Counted from the first letter of the stretch, positions 33,458-45,779 are shown. The stretch is 64,000 bases of DNA from Cordia subcordata (GCA_028554755.1 JAPTOF010000007.1:18151001-18215000); one strand, 5' to 3'. A program made the numbers and translations. Notes: a model not told the origin generated them from the sequence alone.

Positions 33458-33463
33458 TATATA

Positions 33464-33496
<33 letters not shown>

Positions 33497-33503
33497 ATAT
33501 ATA
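33458..33503. repeat. (AT)n-(GTAT)n microsatellite
   Basis: AT units are followed by about seven GTAT units and AT units again. Confidence 0.9.
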
Positions 33504-34910
33504 AATATCCACGATGAGAAAAGAAATGATCGAATGATGAAGTTAGAGTCCTAAAATTATATTGACTCGATTCAATTGATCCATCCCAAGCTCCTTTTTT
33601 TTTTTTTTTGATAATGCAGCTGTCATGTCATGCTATAATCTGAGTTAATGCTTTGTGGTCGGGATGTGTTAAGGGGAAAAGTCTCCTGCCTAAATAAATT
33701 GCATCTGAATTAATGTCAACTCTATCTAACAGCTGGTTATACTCTGAACCTAATCAAATGTCTGATGGGTGAAGCTGGTGATTATATAGCTTCAAATTGC
33801 TTTAACATATATGTGAAACTCGAAGTCAAAATTAAAACAGCCTAATTGTATTGACTAACACTCTTAATGATTGAAATTAATGTGTTCGGTTACATGATGT
33901 CTAATCATGAACTTACCATTAAACAAATCCAAAGAAACAATGAATGAAGGGTTCGCTTAGACACATGCATGACTTGGAATCTGTTTTTTTTTTCTTTTTC
34001 TTTTTCTTTTTCCAATCAACCCGCGCAATACATTTTCATAATTAACTCCAATCTCCATAAGTAGATCACCACATGAAAATAGCTCTGAGCAATCAGGCTG
34101 CAATTTTCTGATATTAATTAAATATATTCGGCGCGTAATATTTTCTAAAATTTGTGTTTTTTTCAGCCGGTGAGAATTGAATATGTCTCATCTTAATAGG
34201 TAGATCAGATCCAGAAAGAGAAAAAGATTTTCCCGAGGGACCTCATCAGAGTCTCTCTCTGTGTTATCATTACACAACATGCTTTCATTGGACAATTTCA
34301 GATGATGTAATTACATGATTGTAATGAATTCAGATCCTACCATAACATTATATGTTTGTGAAGAAATGTTAACGGTTGTGTAATAATGACACGGTTATAA
34401 TAAAATGATTTGAAACGATACGGATCTTTATATTAGAGGTGAAGCTTACAAGAAATATAGTACGTAGAAAAGATATATAAAACATAAAAAATATAAATCA
34501 AATCAGATAAATTTTTCTTTTCAAGATATCTCTTCAATTCATTGTTTTCTCAATTCAAGGGTACCACAGACGATTACAATTTAATCTAGGCCCAGAAATC
34601 TCCAAGAAAGAGGAAAAATATTCTCCAATTTTTTCTACTTACAACTTAAAGGTGTTCGAAAATACACTTTCTTTAGATCACAAACACCTTTAATAAATAC
34701 CTTCTTTCTCTTATAATTTTCTTGGGGCAGACATATCCTATTAATTTAAGGGTAATTCCCAAAACTTTGCTATATAATAACACGCACGAGAAAACAATGA
34801 AAAAAAAAAAAGGTGGAAAAAAAGAAGGAAATTTATCCACATAAACAATATATCATCCCAGGTGAATGAGGAAAAAGACCCTGAAAAAACTTCTTTCTCT
34901 TCTTCATTTC
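33504..34910. other. Intergenic DNA upstream and downstream of small genes
   Basis: No gene. The stretch just before 34911 is the 3' side of the minus-strand PADRE gene and may hold its 3' UTR. Confidence 0.45.
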
Positions 34911-35378
34911 TCATTGATCCTCAGAAATGCTCTCCAGGTGCGGCTTCCATACTCCACTCGTGCCGGTACCGGTCCGGCCATGCCTCCGTGACGACGCCTT
35001 CTTCTCCGGCGTGAACTCTGTCAGATATGCAGAACATTCAGGAGCTGGAATTATATCATTGTTGCATTTCTTGGTCTTCTTGGAAGATTTATTATTCTTA
35101 GTGATTTTCTTCTTTTCAGGCAGAGATGATTCGGGAATCAAGAAATATATGCTGCCCCTTTTGAGCTCCGTTCCCGGCGAAAGAATCAAAATCTTTCTAA
35201 CAACACCTTGAGAGCACGGCTTGCTCAAGACATGATTGGGGTTGTTCTTGAGCACCTCACCTGCTGTGACATGGCCCGTTATTTCTTCTACGTGGCCATT
35301 CAAGTGTACTATACGGATCAAATCTAAGGCTCCACAAGGAAGAACACAAGCCAAACAACACCTTAGACTATTCCCCAT
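34911..35378 (-). CDS. PADRE (DUF4228) domain protein
   Basis: A single-exon minus-strand frame of 155 residues, starting MGNSLRCC. Gly2 with nearby Cys residues fits N-myristoylation plus palmitoylation, so membrane anchoring is likely. Residues about 20-90 carry the DUF4228/PADRE layout: IRIVHLNGHVEEI, then VTAGEVLKNNPNHVL, then the SPGTELKRGSIYFLIP motif. A Lys-rich linker and a C-terminal KPHLESISED motif follow; such short C-terminal motifs recur in the family. PADRE genes are plant-specific and often induced by pathogens or abiotic stress; the molecular activity is unknown. The ATG is chosen because the MGNS start is conserved in the family. A TATA box lies about 100 bp upstream. The plus-strand frame 34927-35211 is a shadow. 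Confidence 0.9.
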   Translation of the reverse strand: MGNSLRCCLACVLPCGALDLIRIVHLNGHVEEITGHVTAGEVLKNNPNHVLSKPCSQGVVRKILILSPGTELKRGSIYFLIPESSLPEKKKITKNNKSSKKTKKCNNDIIPAPECSAYLTEFTPEKKASSRRHGRTGTGTSGVWKPHLESISEDQ

Positions 35379-35477
35379 TTAAAAAAAAAAAAAAAACTCA
35401 CTCCTTGTGTGTTTTTTGTGCGTGTTTTTGTGTGTGTATGAAGGGCTTGAATGGGATGATAGGAGGAGAGGACAATG

Positions 35478-35484
35478 TTATATA
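35478..35484 (-). promoter_or_regulatory. TATA box of the PADRE gene
   Basis: On the minus strand the sequence reads CTCCTATATAACATTG. TATATAA lies 100 bp upstream of the ATG, predicting a transcription start near 35450 and a short 5' UTR with CA-rich repeats. Confidence 0.6.
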
Positions 35485-36600
35485 GGAGCAGCCGTACACA
35501 TACGTGCATAAAAAAAAAATGGTATTACTTTAAGTTGTACTTCTAATGGGAAATGACCAAATTGTCCCTTGACTACTTTCTACTTTGGGTGTAATCTATT
35601 ACGTATAAGTTATACCTTCACTTCTAAGAATATTTTAACTTGAGCCGCCATGAATTAACTGCTAAGATAATTGTTGTAATTGCAATCATTATTATTGGTT
35701 ATCTTACCTTGAACGATTGGGGGCTGGGCAGCTTGTTGTAGGAGAAAGTTGCGTCAATATTTCCTCTTGATTGGGTAATTAAAAAAAGGATTTACGCGAT
35801 ATTGTTGTACTGTTGGATTTTAGGTTGCATCGTCCACACTGAGTCAGCCAGTCCCACTTAGTTGTATTAAATATAATTACTCGAAGAAAAGGAAAAAAAC
35901 GTCATATATATATATACATAAAGAAGACTTTTCTTTCCGTTTTCTTTTCTCTACTCTATTTCTCTCTAAAAGATCGGAACTACTGCAATTTGAAACCTCT
36001 AGCTTGTAAAAACTAGAGTTATTTATATATTATTTGCTTGTTGATCAGTAATTGATGATATTTTGGGCATGTTTATATATTTATATGAGAATATACTCAA
36101 TTAATTTTTAAAACATACATTATCAATTTACATGGTATCATTATTGTGAAATATCATTCTATATCATTTTAAATACGAGTCCTTCAATAAATGTCTAGTA
36201 ATCATGATATATGGCATGAATTTAACTCAAGAACTCAATCATACCTAGTAGGTCCACGCTTGTGTTAGTTTTGGTTGCATTTAGTTGTCAACAATTTCAA
36301 AGCCACAAGATCCATGAAGTTACATCAATCAATAGAGGACTCCCACTTCTTTTAATTTTAAGAAAGGGACTTGCTCCAATATTCTATATGTTATAGTGAA
36401 AGATCCCTAGAGGTCCCCAAAAAGTACGACTTATGTGGAAGCTTTTGAGAATTTTTACTTATCTTTACATTATTTTTTAAGCAACAACAAGATGATGCCA
36501 GCATTAATTTGGTGCTCCAAGATTTTTTTTATCTTACTTATTGTTTCCTCTTTTTTTCCGGCAAGTTAAATGAACATTTTTAATTGTTAAGGTTCTCACT
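35485..36600. other. Intergenic DNA
   Basis: No gene recognised. It includes the upstream region of the PADRE gene. Confidence 0.45.
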
Positions 36601-36629
36601 TGAATTAAAAATGAAAACCGAGGAGCCAA

Positions 36630-36730
36630 TTTTTTTGGGTTAAAACCCCCACCCCGGTGGTATTTGAGTCCACGTTCTCAGAATAGTCTCAACTACTTAA
36701 GATATCTCCTAATCCTAAAATTGAGGTGTC
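36630..36730 (-). mobile_element. tRNA-derived SINE head (family S), copy 3
   Basis: On the minus strand: box A-like AGATATCTTAAGTAGTTGAG (about 36695-36714) and box B-like TGGACTCAAATACC (36659-36672), then a G-rich tail segment. It has the same order and spacing as the plus-strand copies. Confidence 0.45.
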
Positions 36731-37462
36731 AATTGACTGGTTTAGACCTATTATATCTAATTATTAGAAATTTCACAAAATTTTAATGGAACTCTTATAA
36801 AAAAATACTTTGATCTATATGAAATGAGTACCAACAATTTGCACAATTAGAAACAAGACAACAAAATGAGCTTGAGACATCAATTGATGTAGTGACAGTA
36901 AAAAATACTACTCAAGTACTCAAATTGATACATAGTAAATAAGAATGAAAAGTAAAGAAACACAAAAAAGAAAAAAGGAATAGAAAGTAGGTTTATAGAT
37001 AAACTCTGAAAAAAAAAAAAAAAAGAGAAAGGTTTAGAAAGTAGGTTTCCTAGACCACTATTAAACACTTTGAGCAAGGCTTAAGAAAGCACTTCTTAAG
37101 TCATTACCTTATCAAGCTGTTGATCACAATAATGATTATTTTCGCAATCATGTGGAGTGGAAATGAATTGAGTTACCAATTCTCTCTTAACATCTTTTGA
37201 GGATGGTTCGAGCCCTCTCGAATAGCTTAAGTTTTGTAGCTTTCAAACTTCACGAATATTCGTTGGTTAAATTTTGAAAAGACAAAAGTTCGTTTTTCCC
37301 TCAACGATATTTATTGAAAGTGAGCCATTGGTCAAACGATGCTACATCTCTACCTCGCCTTCTCTTTGAAACGTAATATCCCTCTTTTTTCTATTCTAAT
37401 TTTATTATTTTTGACAAAGCCATCACAAGGCGAGGCAAACTGTGACACTAGTATCCTAGACT
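36731..37462. other. Intergenic DNA
   Basis: No gene. Minus frames near 36880-37077 are products of A-rich runs. Confidence 0.4.
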
Positions 37463-37740
37463 TGTTCTATTTGTTATAATCTTATTTTAAGATACTTATC
37501 TTATTGAAAAAAGGATACATCTTATAAGATTTAAGACATTCTATCATATGTATCCTATAAAAACTCCAAAAAAAAAAAAAAAACTATACTTTTTGTCTTA
37601 TAAAAAATAAGCAATCCATCTTATCTTATTTTTTACAACTATAGAATACATGGTACATATGATAAAATATCTTAAATCTTATAATATTTTTCTAAATTTC
37701 AATAAGATAAGCATCTTAAAATAAAATCAATCTAAACACA
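37463..37740. mobile_element. MITE with about 95-bp inverted repeats
   Basis: The left arm (TTATTTTAAGATACTTATC...) and the right arm are imperfect reverse complements for about 95 bp, around a short poly-A spacer, so the whole element can fold on itself. Outer ends read TGTTCTATTTG and the complement of GTGTTTAGATTG. No coding. No clear target duplication. Confidence 0.7.
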
Positions 37741-39290
37741 CTATTGTTTTCGTCCTCATTAACTTCTCGTCGTGCATGTTAATAATGTCCAATTTTTTTA
37801 GATCAAGGAGTCTTATGTTCGATATATCTAAATTATAGACTTTGTGATGTACACATATGCACCCAAAAAGTCCATTTATCAACATATATTCCCCGACAAT
37901 TATAAACCAGAAGAAGATATTTAAAAAGCCTGAAAGGGTACTTGAGGAAATTTACACCAAAACTTGATCAAAGCACACATGTACAATAATAATTTGGTAA
38001 AAGGAGAGGTCCTAATCCCAAATATTGTTCATTTATTTCAGTGGTCCTACAAGATGAACCCTACCACGAGTGATCGCTATGATAGCGCCGAGCGCAACGA
38101 ATACCCACTTTATAATGATGATAATGGTTCATTGGCTTGTAAGCCCGTATGAGAAGATTAGGTACGGAAAGGAGACTTCAATTTCCCCAAAAAAAAAAAA
38201 AAAAAGGACATGACAAACAATTAATGAGCAAAACTTGAGTCACCCCCTGTGATACCCCACCACAAATAATTGAAGAGGAGTATTAATATTTCAAGACTCA
38301 AGAACCAAATAATATATACAATTGAAAATAGAAAAATTTTCACATATTAATTGATAACATTTCAAATTTTTTTGAGTTACATAAGCAAGTACTTGTATTG
38401 ATTAAAGAAAAAATCATTTACATCCAAAAAGGGGCAATCAAGAACATACCGATCCAATCAAAAGCAAAAATCAACGTTCCATATAGAGCTTATTAAGTCC
38501 ATATTAAGCTTACTACTGAATTTCTTACATAAAAAATAATCAAATTAAAGAGGAGTTCCACAGATTTTGGAGTTCCCTTGCCATGTAGCTTTGTTTTGTT
38601 GAAATGTTAGTTGCCAATTCTAAATTTCACCCAAGTACTGCTAATTTTGTCCTTTCGGCAATAATTCTAATAGTTACATTAACGTTAGAGCCTAATCGTT
38701 TAGACCATTTCTAACAACATCCTTGTATATGGTTTTACATTATATATATGTCTAGAAAGCTGAGTCTCATTACACGAGATATTTTTCTTTGATCGAAATT
38801 ACTCAAGATATTTAACAAAGGCAATGAACCCAAATCAATTTCTAGGTATTTGTTATTAGATTTATAATTACATAATAAAATTGAAATTTTCCCCTGGTCT
38901 GTGACCAAAGCCAGCCACCCAGTAGGCGGGAGAGACAATGGTGCACATTCTAGTTGCTAAATTCCAAAAACTACAGCTGTCTTAATCTAAGGTCAATTAA
39001 AATATCCTCCGTGAAAGCAAAAAATAAAAATAAAAATAAATCCACCATTCGAAAAATATATACTGTATCAATCAAATATACTTAGAGATATGCACAACTA
39101 ACAAATGGCTACATTCATCCTTCTCTTCTCTAGAGAAACTAAAACAATCAATAATTTTGTATTTTCTCTTCTAGTCTTTCGATATTCTGTTTGGCATCAC
39201 GAATCGCGAGTCTGCCCGAAAATCTTCATAGTTTTTATTTTTATTATTACTTTTTTTATTATAAGTTTAGTTAATTGGGATCAAATAAAC

Positions 39291-39339
<49 letters not shown>

Positions 39340-40135
39340 TCGATGGCCATTGAGAATTGTAATAGAACTAATAAATTAGATTACCGTTTTCGTCGCCATT
39401 AGAAGCAATGCAGTTCACCTTTTAGCATTGTTTTGATCAAACACATGCGAAATACCTTAAGCCTGCTTCATTTTACTCCAACTTGATACTGAAATTTCTG
39501 GTTGCAATGAGAGTGAATTGAGGAAACCTTCTTAATTCTTACGGAAAATGTTTAACTTTTAGAGAAAGGATCATCGTACTTGTAAACATGGCATGGTGAT
39601 GCACCAAAATGTAAGTTTCCGGGATTAGTGAATAGTTCTCATGAGTGATGACTTGAGTTTAAATTCTATTGGGATGCAAATTGCATTGGTGATAGAGAGT
39701 TAGAGATGGGGAAAAAGCGTAAATTTTTAAGTTTGAGTCTTTATATATGAACCATTCTTATGTGGTACCCTATAGAAGGGATCAGATGATGTATATCTTA
39801 ATGAGGAGTGAATCTCATTTTCCCCTATAAATTATATTTTAAATTCCAAACTCTCCTAGTTTCGTTCATATTCTCCCATGACATAAATTTGTTAGATAAA
39901 GTCTTATGTTAACGGTATTTTTAAATTTTTAGCCCAAAAAAGAAAAATAATAGACAAAACATTTAATAAAATCATTCTCTGTAATAAAATAAAGAATTAC
40001 AAAAAGAATAAATTTGAAAATAAGAAGAAAAGGATAAAAAGCTACTTGTTTTATAAAAATTACCTTATACACACTATTAGAAAAAAAATTAAATTCATTT
40101 GAAATCTAACATAGATATCTCAAGTTTAAAGTATT
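37741..40135. other. Intergenic DNA, one unassigned mixed-composition patch
   Basis: No recognised gene. 38030-38165 has more balanced base composition and an open frame but no family could be named. An (AT)n tract lies at 39295-39336. A weak ACTTGAGTTTAAATTC box-B-like word lies at 39650-39665. Confidence 0.4.
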
Positions 40136-40140
40136 CCTTG

Positions 40141-40424
40141 TGATGAAATCTAAAGAAAGATGATTAGAATAAAGGTGTTTTCCATTTCATTTTAGAAAAA
40201 TAACAAGGACACCTATATATAGATGTCAGTACTAGTAGTAGTTAGTTACAATAGAAGCTTTTAGGTACTAAAACTAACTTGACAGCTAATAACTGACTTG
40301 ACAGCTGTAGCATAACTAACTTCTATTCCTATTAATTTTGTACAGCTAATATAACTGACTTGATATCTGTAGCATAACTAACTTCTATTCCTATTAATTC
40401 TGTATTGGAACTGCATTGCTAACA
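40141..40424 (-). repeat. 3' LTR of copia #3
   Basis: 284 bp. It contains an internal duplication of the TAGCATAACTAACTTCTATTCCT unit (each copy shorter or variant) and matches the 5' LTR except at six positions. Confidence 0.93.
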
Positions 40425-41900
40425 TCCCTCCTCAAGCTGAGACTGGGTAGCCAGGGGAAGCTTGGACTTGAGATATTGAAACTGAGCAGTGGAAAGAGAT
40501 TTTGTGAACAGGTCTGTAACTTGTTCTGTAGATGGTAGATAGAAAATAACAAGCTGTTTAGCAATCACTTTTTCCCTAACACAGTAATAATCAAGCTCTA
40601 TGTGCTTTGATCTGCCATGAAAAGCTGGATTAGAAGCCAAAGCTATTGTAGAAAGATTATCACAAGCCAAAGTAGATGGATGAACTGGAATGTATAATGC
40701 CTTAAGTAAATAAGTGAGCCATGTAAGATCAGCTGCAGTTTGAGCCAATGCCCTGTATTCAGCCTCTGTAGAACTCCTTAATACTGTAGGCTGCATTTTA
40801 GAGCTCTATGAAATGAGATTAGGTCCCAAAAATGTACAAAAACCTGTTACTGATCTTCTATCAACTACATCACAAGCCCAGTCACTATCTGAATATGAGT
40901 GTAGTGTAAGAGATCCAGGTCTGAACTGTAGACCTTGAGTTAAAGTACCCTTTATAAACCTTAAGATCCTTTTTAGTGCAATGAAGTCCTGATCAGTAGG
41001 TGCATGCATTTTTTGAGAAATAGCACTGACAGCATACTATAAGTCTGGCCTTGTCATAGTTATATATTGAAGAGCCCCCACCAGACTCCTAAAGAGGGTA
41101 AGATTAGAAAATGGAATAGATGCTGCAGAATCTTTAGAATCATGCTTGGAAGCAGTAGGTGTGACTGCTAGTTTGCAGTTTGTCATACCTATTTTCTCTA
41201 GAATTTCTTTGGCATATTTTGTTTGAGTCAGTAGAAGACCATTTGAAGACTCTTTAACTTCAATACCTAGGAAGTAGAATAGATGCCCAAGATACTTCAT
41301 AGCAAATTGAGTTTGCATTTCTGCAATGAAGGACTGAATAGCAACTTCACTACTCCCTGTGAGGATTATATCATCAACATACACTAAGAGAACCAGTGTA
41401 TGAGTAGCAGAGGTATACACAACAATGAACTATCTGCAACTGTATTGCAGAATCCTCTTGCCCGTAAGAAAGTTGACAACTTTGAATACCAAGCCCTGGG
41501 TGCCTGTTTAAGCCCATATAAAGACTTTTGCAACTTGCAGACATATGTAGGATTAGCTTTGTCAATGAAGCCTAGAGGCTGAGTCAGAAAAATAGTTTCC
41601 TTTAATTCTCCATGTAAGAAAGCATTGGAGACATCTATCTGATGTAGTGTCCACCCAAAATGCAAAGCTAGAGATAAGACAATTCTAATGGTCTGAGGCT
41701 TAACAACAGGGCTGAATGTCTCAGAATAATCAATACCCTTTTCTTGGTGAAAACCTTTAGCTACTAGCCTAGCTTTAAATCTAGAAATGCTTCCATCAAC
41801 ATTCCTTTTGATCCTGTAAACCCATTTGCATCCAATGGGTTGTCTGCCTGATGGAAGAGAAACTAAAATCCAAGTTCCCTGTGCTTGAAGAGCACTATAT
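40419..41900 (-). pseudogene. Copia #3 reverse transcriptase and RNase H
   Basis: In minus order: HQIDVSNAFLHGELKE and SLYGLKQAPRAWY (41384-41665), then catalytic YVDDIILTG with FYFLGIEV and QTKYAKEIL down to TMTRPDL (41037-41420), then RNase H with YSDSDWA and TGFC (40806-41009). Last come SSTEAEYRAL, SKHIELDYY and a TKSLS tail (40419-40796). All catalytic motifs are visible. In-frame stops interrupt at 41037 and 40806, with frameshifts near 41400 and between 41665 and 42187. Confidence 0.88.
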
Positions 41901-42186
41901 TCTGAATGAAAGATGAAGCAATAGCATTGCGTTCAGTCCCAATAGAATGAGATGAATTTGATGCAGTATTGTCAGCAGTAGATAAAATGTCTTGTGGAAT
42001 TCATGCAATTGAAGGAGAATGATGTGATGTACTTTGGGAAGTTGGTACAGGAGTAGGAGAGAATTGATTTGATAATGAATGATTTCCAAGAGGAAAGGAT
42101 AAAGGTATTGTTAAGGCAGGAGATGAGTTTAAGACTGAAACTGATTGTTCTGTGGTAAGATTATGACTCTGAAATGATGCTGAAAA

Positions 42187-43000
42187 CTAACTAATAGTAT
42201 GAGGAAGATATGATGGGGTGGCAAAAGGGAAAGTGGTTTGAACAAATTTGACATGCCTAGATATATATACCCTGTTAGTGACTATATCTAAACATCTATA
42301 CCCTTTAGAAGTTGATGAATAACCTATAAACACATAGGGAATAGACTTGTTTTGTAGTTTGTGATCAGTATATGGCTTGAGCCATGGAAAACAGAGACAA
42401 CCAAACACTTTAAGAGCCTTGTAATCAGGATCTTGATGATACAAACATTGAAATGGAGACTGATTGTGCAAAACTGTGGTTGGAAGCCTGTTAATCAAAT
42501 AATTTGCTATGGCTAATGCTTCCAACCAGAATTTAGAAGGTAATTTACTGTGGTTTAACAAAGAAAGAGTGGTTTCTATTAAATGAAGATGCTTTCTCTT
42601 CACTCTTCCATTTTGTTCAGGGGTATGAGGACATGTTGTTTGATGAATTGTGCCTCTTTGTTATAAAAATTGACTGAATTGCTTAGAGGTATACTCACCT
42701 CCATTATCAGTCCTAAACACTTTAACATTGGCATTGAATTGTGTTTTAATGAAAGCAAGAAAATTCTGAAAAACATTAAAAGCTTCTGATTTATGTTTTA
42801 AAGGATAGATCCAAGAGAAACCAGTGAAATCATCAAGAAAAATGATATAATATCTGTAATTCATACAACTGGCAATAGGAGCAGGGCCCCATACATCAGA
42901 GTGCACCAAATCAAATAGTGCATTTGTTTTATTTTGACAGACGGGAAAAGGCTTTTTATGAGATTTTGCAACAGAATAGTCTAAACAATGCTCAGTAAAG
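42187..43000 (-). pseudogene. Copia #3 integrase
   Basis: The integrase core carries HSDVWGPAP, YYIIFLDDFTGFSWIYPLK and FRTDNGGEY (the D and D of the DDE triad), then after a stop at 42661 the TPEQNGR-KRKH segment (E) and the C-terminal GCLCFPWL...FIGYSSTSKGYRC region. It would join element cDNA to chromosomal DNA. It is broken by in-frame stops at 43009, 42661 and 42187. Confidence 0.88.
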
Positions 43001-43008
43001 TACCCTAG

Positions 43009-43716
43009 CTACCTATGTATGATGCCAGAAATAATTCTTAAAGGTAATTTGGATGGATGTCCCAGCCTGAGATGCCAGATCCTATCCAGAGAAGACTGAA
43101 AATCAGTGCAGACACACTGAAATGCTGATGGAGAAGAATTGGTAGCAGATGATGCTAAAGATTTGACTTGACACTGATAGGTTGATGACTGTGCAGAGAC
43201 TGATGATGAAATAGTGGATGGAATAGGATACAGTCCATGCTCACAGAGGCCCTTGAACAGCACTATATTGGTGTTGTTGTCCAGGATTGTCACATCCTTA
43301 GAAGTAAAGACCACAGTACGGTTATTGTCATTAGTAAGTTGAAACACAGATAGAAGATTAGAGGTAATGGATGGAACATAAAGAAGCTTAGAAATATGAA
43401 ACAAGGCAGTTGGTGTGCACAGAGTACCAGTTCCAGTTTGAGTTATGGCAAGTGTGTTTCCATTTCCAACAGCTACTGAGTCTGTCCCAAAATAAGGCCT
43501 AAACTGCTGCAGTTGAGTGGCATCATTAGTTACATGTGTAGAAGCTCCACTGTCAAGATACCAAGAAGATTGAGAAGAAGAGACAAGATTTGTTTGAGCA
43601 GTGAAAGCAGTTGCATTCTGCTTGACAGGCTTTTCATAATAGTAATTTTCTATGTCCAATCTATGCCAGCACTGCAGAGCATTATGGTTGGGTTTTTTAC
43701 AAACTTGACACCACAC
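43009..43716 (-). pseudogene. Copia #3 zinc knuckle, protease and pre-integrase
   Basis: An open stretch of 235 codons contains, in order, the CCHC knuckle CQVCKKPNHNALQC, the aspartic protease active site WYLDSGASTHV, a YVPSITSNLLSV segment, and the pre-integrase motif HLRLGHPS. It is in frame with gag upstream (one stop at 43753) and integrase downstream (one stop at 43009), as expected for a single gag-pol polyprotein. Confidence 0.9.
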
Positions 43717-43752
43717 TGTAGGTCCTGAAGAGGTACCAGTGACTTGAGATGA

Positions 43753-44590
43753 TTAAGTCCCTAGTTTTTGTTGAAAACCTCCTTTGGCAGCACCTCCTCT
43801 TTGAGTCCTACCTCCTCTGCTTAAATTATTCTGATATCTACCCCTTCCTCTACCTCTTTGATTGTTATTAGCATAAAGTGCAGTATATTGATTAGAGGAA
43901 GGACTTTGAGCTGAGTCATTAATAGTGAAGGTGTTCTTAAAGGAAAGATTAAGTTCCTCACTAAGAAGTAGACTAGTGAGTGCAGGAATTGTGATAGCTC
44001 TATCTCTGACTCTGAGAGAGGAAACAAGAGGATCATAAACAGGAGGTAATCCTTTAAGAATATAGAAGATCATTTCATCTTCCTTCAATCCTTCTTCTAC
44101 TGCAAGCAAACTATAGCAATCACCTTAATCTCATCTAAGTATTGTTGCATGGATTTGGTGCCTTTTGTAAGATTCAGTAATTTGTGCCTTAACTGATACA
44201 CATGTGACATACTACTTGATTTAAACCTTTGTTCCAACACACTCCAGATTTTAGTAGCAGTAGAAAGATCACAAATATGATTATGTATAGTAGGTGAAAC
44301 AGAGGCACAGAAGCAAGTTTTTAAGTATTCATCAATAGTAATCCAAGAGGTGTACTCTGGATTAGGAGTAATATTACCATCAGTTTGATGAATAAGTGGA
44401 TCAAGACACTGTGTTTTGCTCAAAACATGATCCAATAGTCTACTTGCTTTGAGTAGAGACTGAAATTGAAGCCTCCATGGTTTGTAATTGTCGTTGTCTA
44501 ATTTGATGTTGACAAGTGCAGAAAGTGCTGAAGAAGAGTCTTCAATCCAATTGGAAGAGCCTCATCGGAAGGTAAGGCCATGATTGAAAA
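43753..44590 (-). pseudogene. Copia #3 gag
   Basis: Minus-strand gag with LDNDNYKPWR near 44480-44510, CASVSPTIHNHI and VLEQRFKSSSMSHVYQLRHKL (44200-44310), then EDEMIFYILKGLPPVYDPLV and an Arg/Gly-rich tail before the knuckle. The likely ATG is near 44580 (MALPSDEALP), but the frame shifts within the first 60 bases and again near 44100. A stop at 43753 cuts off the knuckle. Confidence 0.85.
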
Positions 44591-44919
44591 ATATAGCTCC
44601 AGAAAAACCAAGAGAAATTGAAGAAAAACTGCAGATCCAGAATCCCAATATGCAGATGAAGCTAATTATGGCTTTGAATCAATCAATTTGAACCAGATTT
44701 GTAAGATTTGATTGATTTCTATGATGAGAAAACCCTCATTTCCAGCTTGAGTAGAGATCTAAAAATCACAGCCTTGAGTCATGAATTGATATGGATTAAT
44801 GAGTTTGCGCTGAGCTGGGAAGATATAATCGATGCTAAATCAATGAAGATTCAACCAATATGTAGTTGAATCTATGAAGATTCAAACTATATAAAAAAAA
44901 AATGGCGTCAAGTCTTTTT

Positions 44920-44933
44920 AGCTCTGATTACCA
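44920..44933 (-). other. Primer binding site of copia #3
   Basis: TGGTAATCAGAGCT directly abuts the 5' LTR. It matches the initiator tRNA-Met complement except for one inserted base. Confidence 0.85.
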
Positions 44934-45217
44934 TGATGAAATCTAAAGAAAGATGATTAGAATAAAGGTGTTTTCCATTTCATTTTAGAAAAATAACAAG
45001 GACACCTATATATAGATGTCAGTACTAGTAGTAGTTAGTTACAATAGAAGCTTCTAGATACTAAAACTAACTTGACAGCTAATAACTGACTTGACAGCTG
45101 TAGCATAACTAACTTCTATTCCTATTAATTCTGTACAGCTAATATAACTGACTTGATAGCTGTAGCATAACTAACTTCTATTCCTCTTAATTCTGTATTG
45201 GAATTGCATTGCTAACA
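44934..45217 (-). repeat. 5' LTR of copia #3
   Basis: 284 bp, six mismatches by eye to the 3' LTR (four transitions, two transversions). Minus-strand end next to the PBS; outer end followed by target copy CCTTG. Confidence 0.93.
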
Positions 45218-45222
45218 CCTTG

Positions 45223-45599
45223 CGCATCATTTTTTACCGCCAGCCAACTATTTAAAAAAATAAATAATAAATTATAATGTATTATACAAAATTTGCATTG
45301 TTAACAAAATTAAGAAAAAAATTTAAACAATTCTTCTTTTATACATACATATATCTGGTACCTTTATGGCTCAAGGTATCACTTTTTCATAATAATGAAC
45401 TAACATTTTGAGAACACAAAACAAAAAAAAAATTAAAAAAAAATAAAAGATTAATTAAAGATAAGACATTACTTGGCAAAATTTGATATTATGGGGTAAA
45501 ATGTGTAAACGTAAAATCTCATGAAGGATTTTGAGATTTATACTAAATCTCATTAGGGGAAATAATGGCATTCTTTCCTTTAATGAGTAATGCGACTGA
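45223..45599. other. Intergenic DNA
   Basis: No gene seen. Confidence 0.4.
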
Positions 45600-45779
45600 G
45601 GCCCTATTGGGATTGGTTATTTTTAACTATAGACATACATACATATATATATATACACACATATAGAAATATTAGATTTCAAAAATTTTGAAATTTTGAA
45701 AAAAGTTCAGTTTTAGCTTTTTATAGAAGTTAAATTTGAGAAAAAATCACTTTTAAAAAAGCCCAATTCAAACGAGTCA
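45600..45779. mobile_element. MITE family A, copy 3
   Basis: 180 bp. Ends GGCCCTATTGGGATTGG and the complement of GACTCGTTTGAATTGGGC resemble those at 25252 and 26085. TGA lies on both sides (45597-45599, 45780-45782). An ATAC-rich tract lies inside. Confidence 0.6.

Larger units (their letters stand above)
40141..45217 (-). mobile_element. Ty1/copia element #3, structurally complete
   Basis: Its 5077 bp on the minus strand have 284-bp LTRs at 40141-40424 (3') and 44934-45217 (5'), both TGATGAAATC...GCTAACA in plus reading. They are flanked by perfect CCTTG duplications (40136-40140, 45218-45222). PBS (minus) TGGTAATCAGAGCT sits at 44920-44933 next to the 5' LTR, and a purine tract GAGGAGGGA adjoins the 3' LTR (40425-40433). 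The LTRs differ at six positions by eye (about 2%), pointing to a recent insertion. The gag-pol region is complete in order but broken by stops and frameshifts, so it cannot make its own proteins. Confidence 0.93.

Noticed and set aside
38030..38165. A patch with coding-like composition and an open frame
   Set aside because: No family, no splice partners and no homolog I can name; kept only as a remark.
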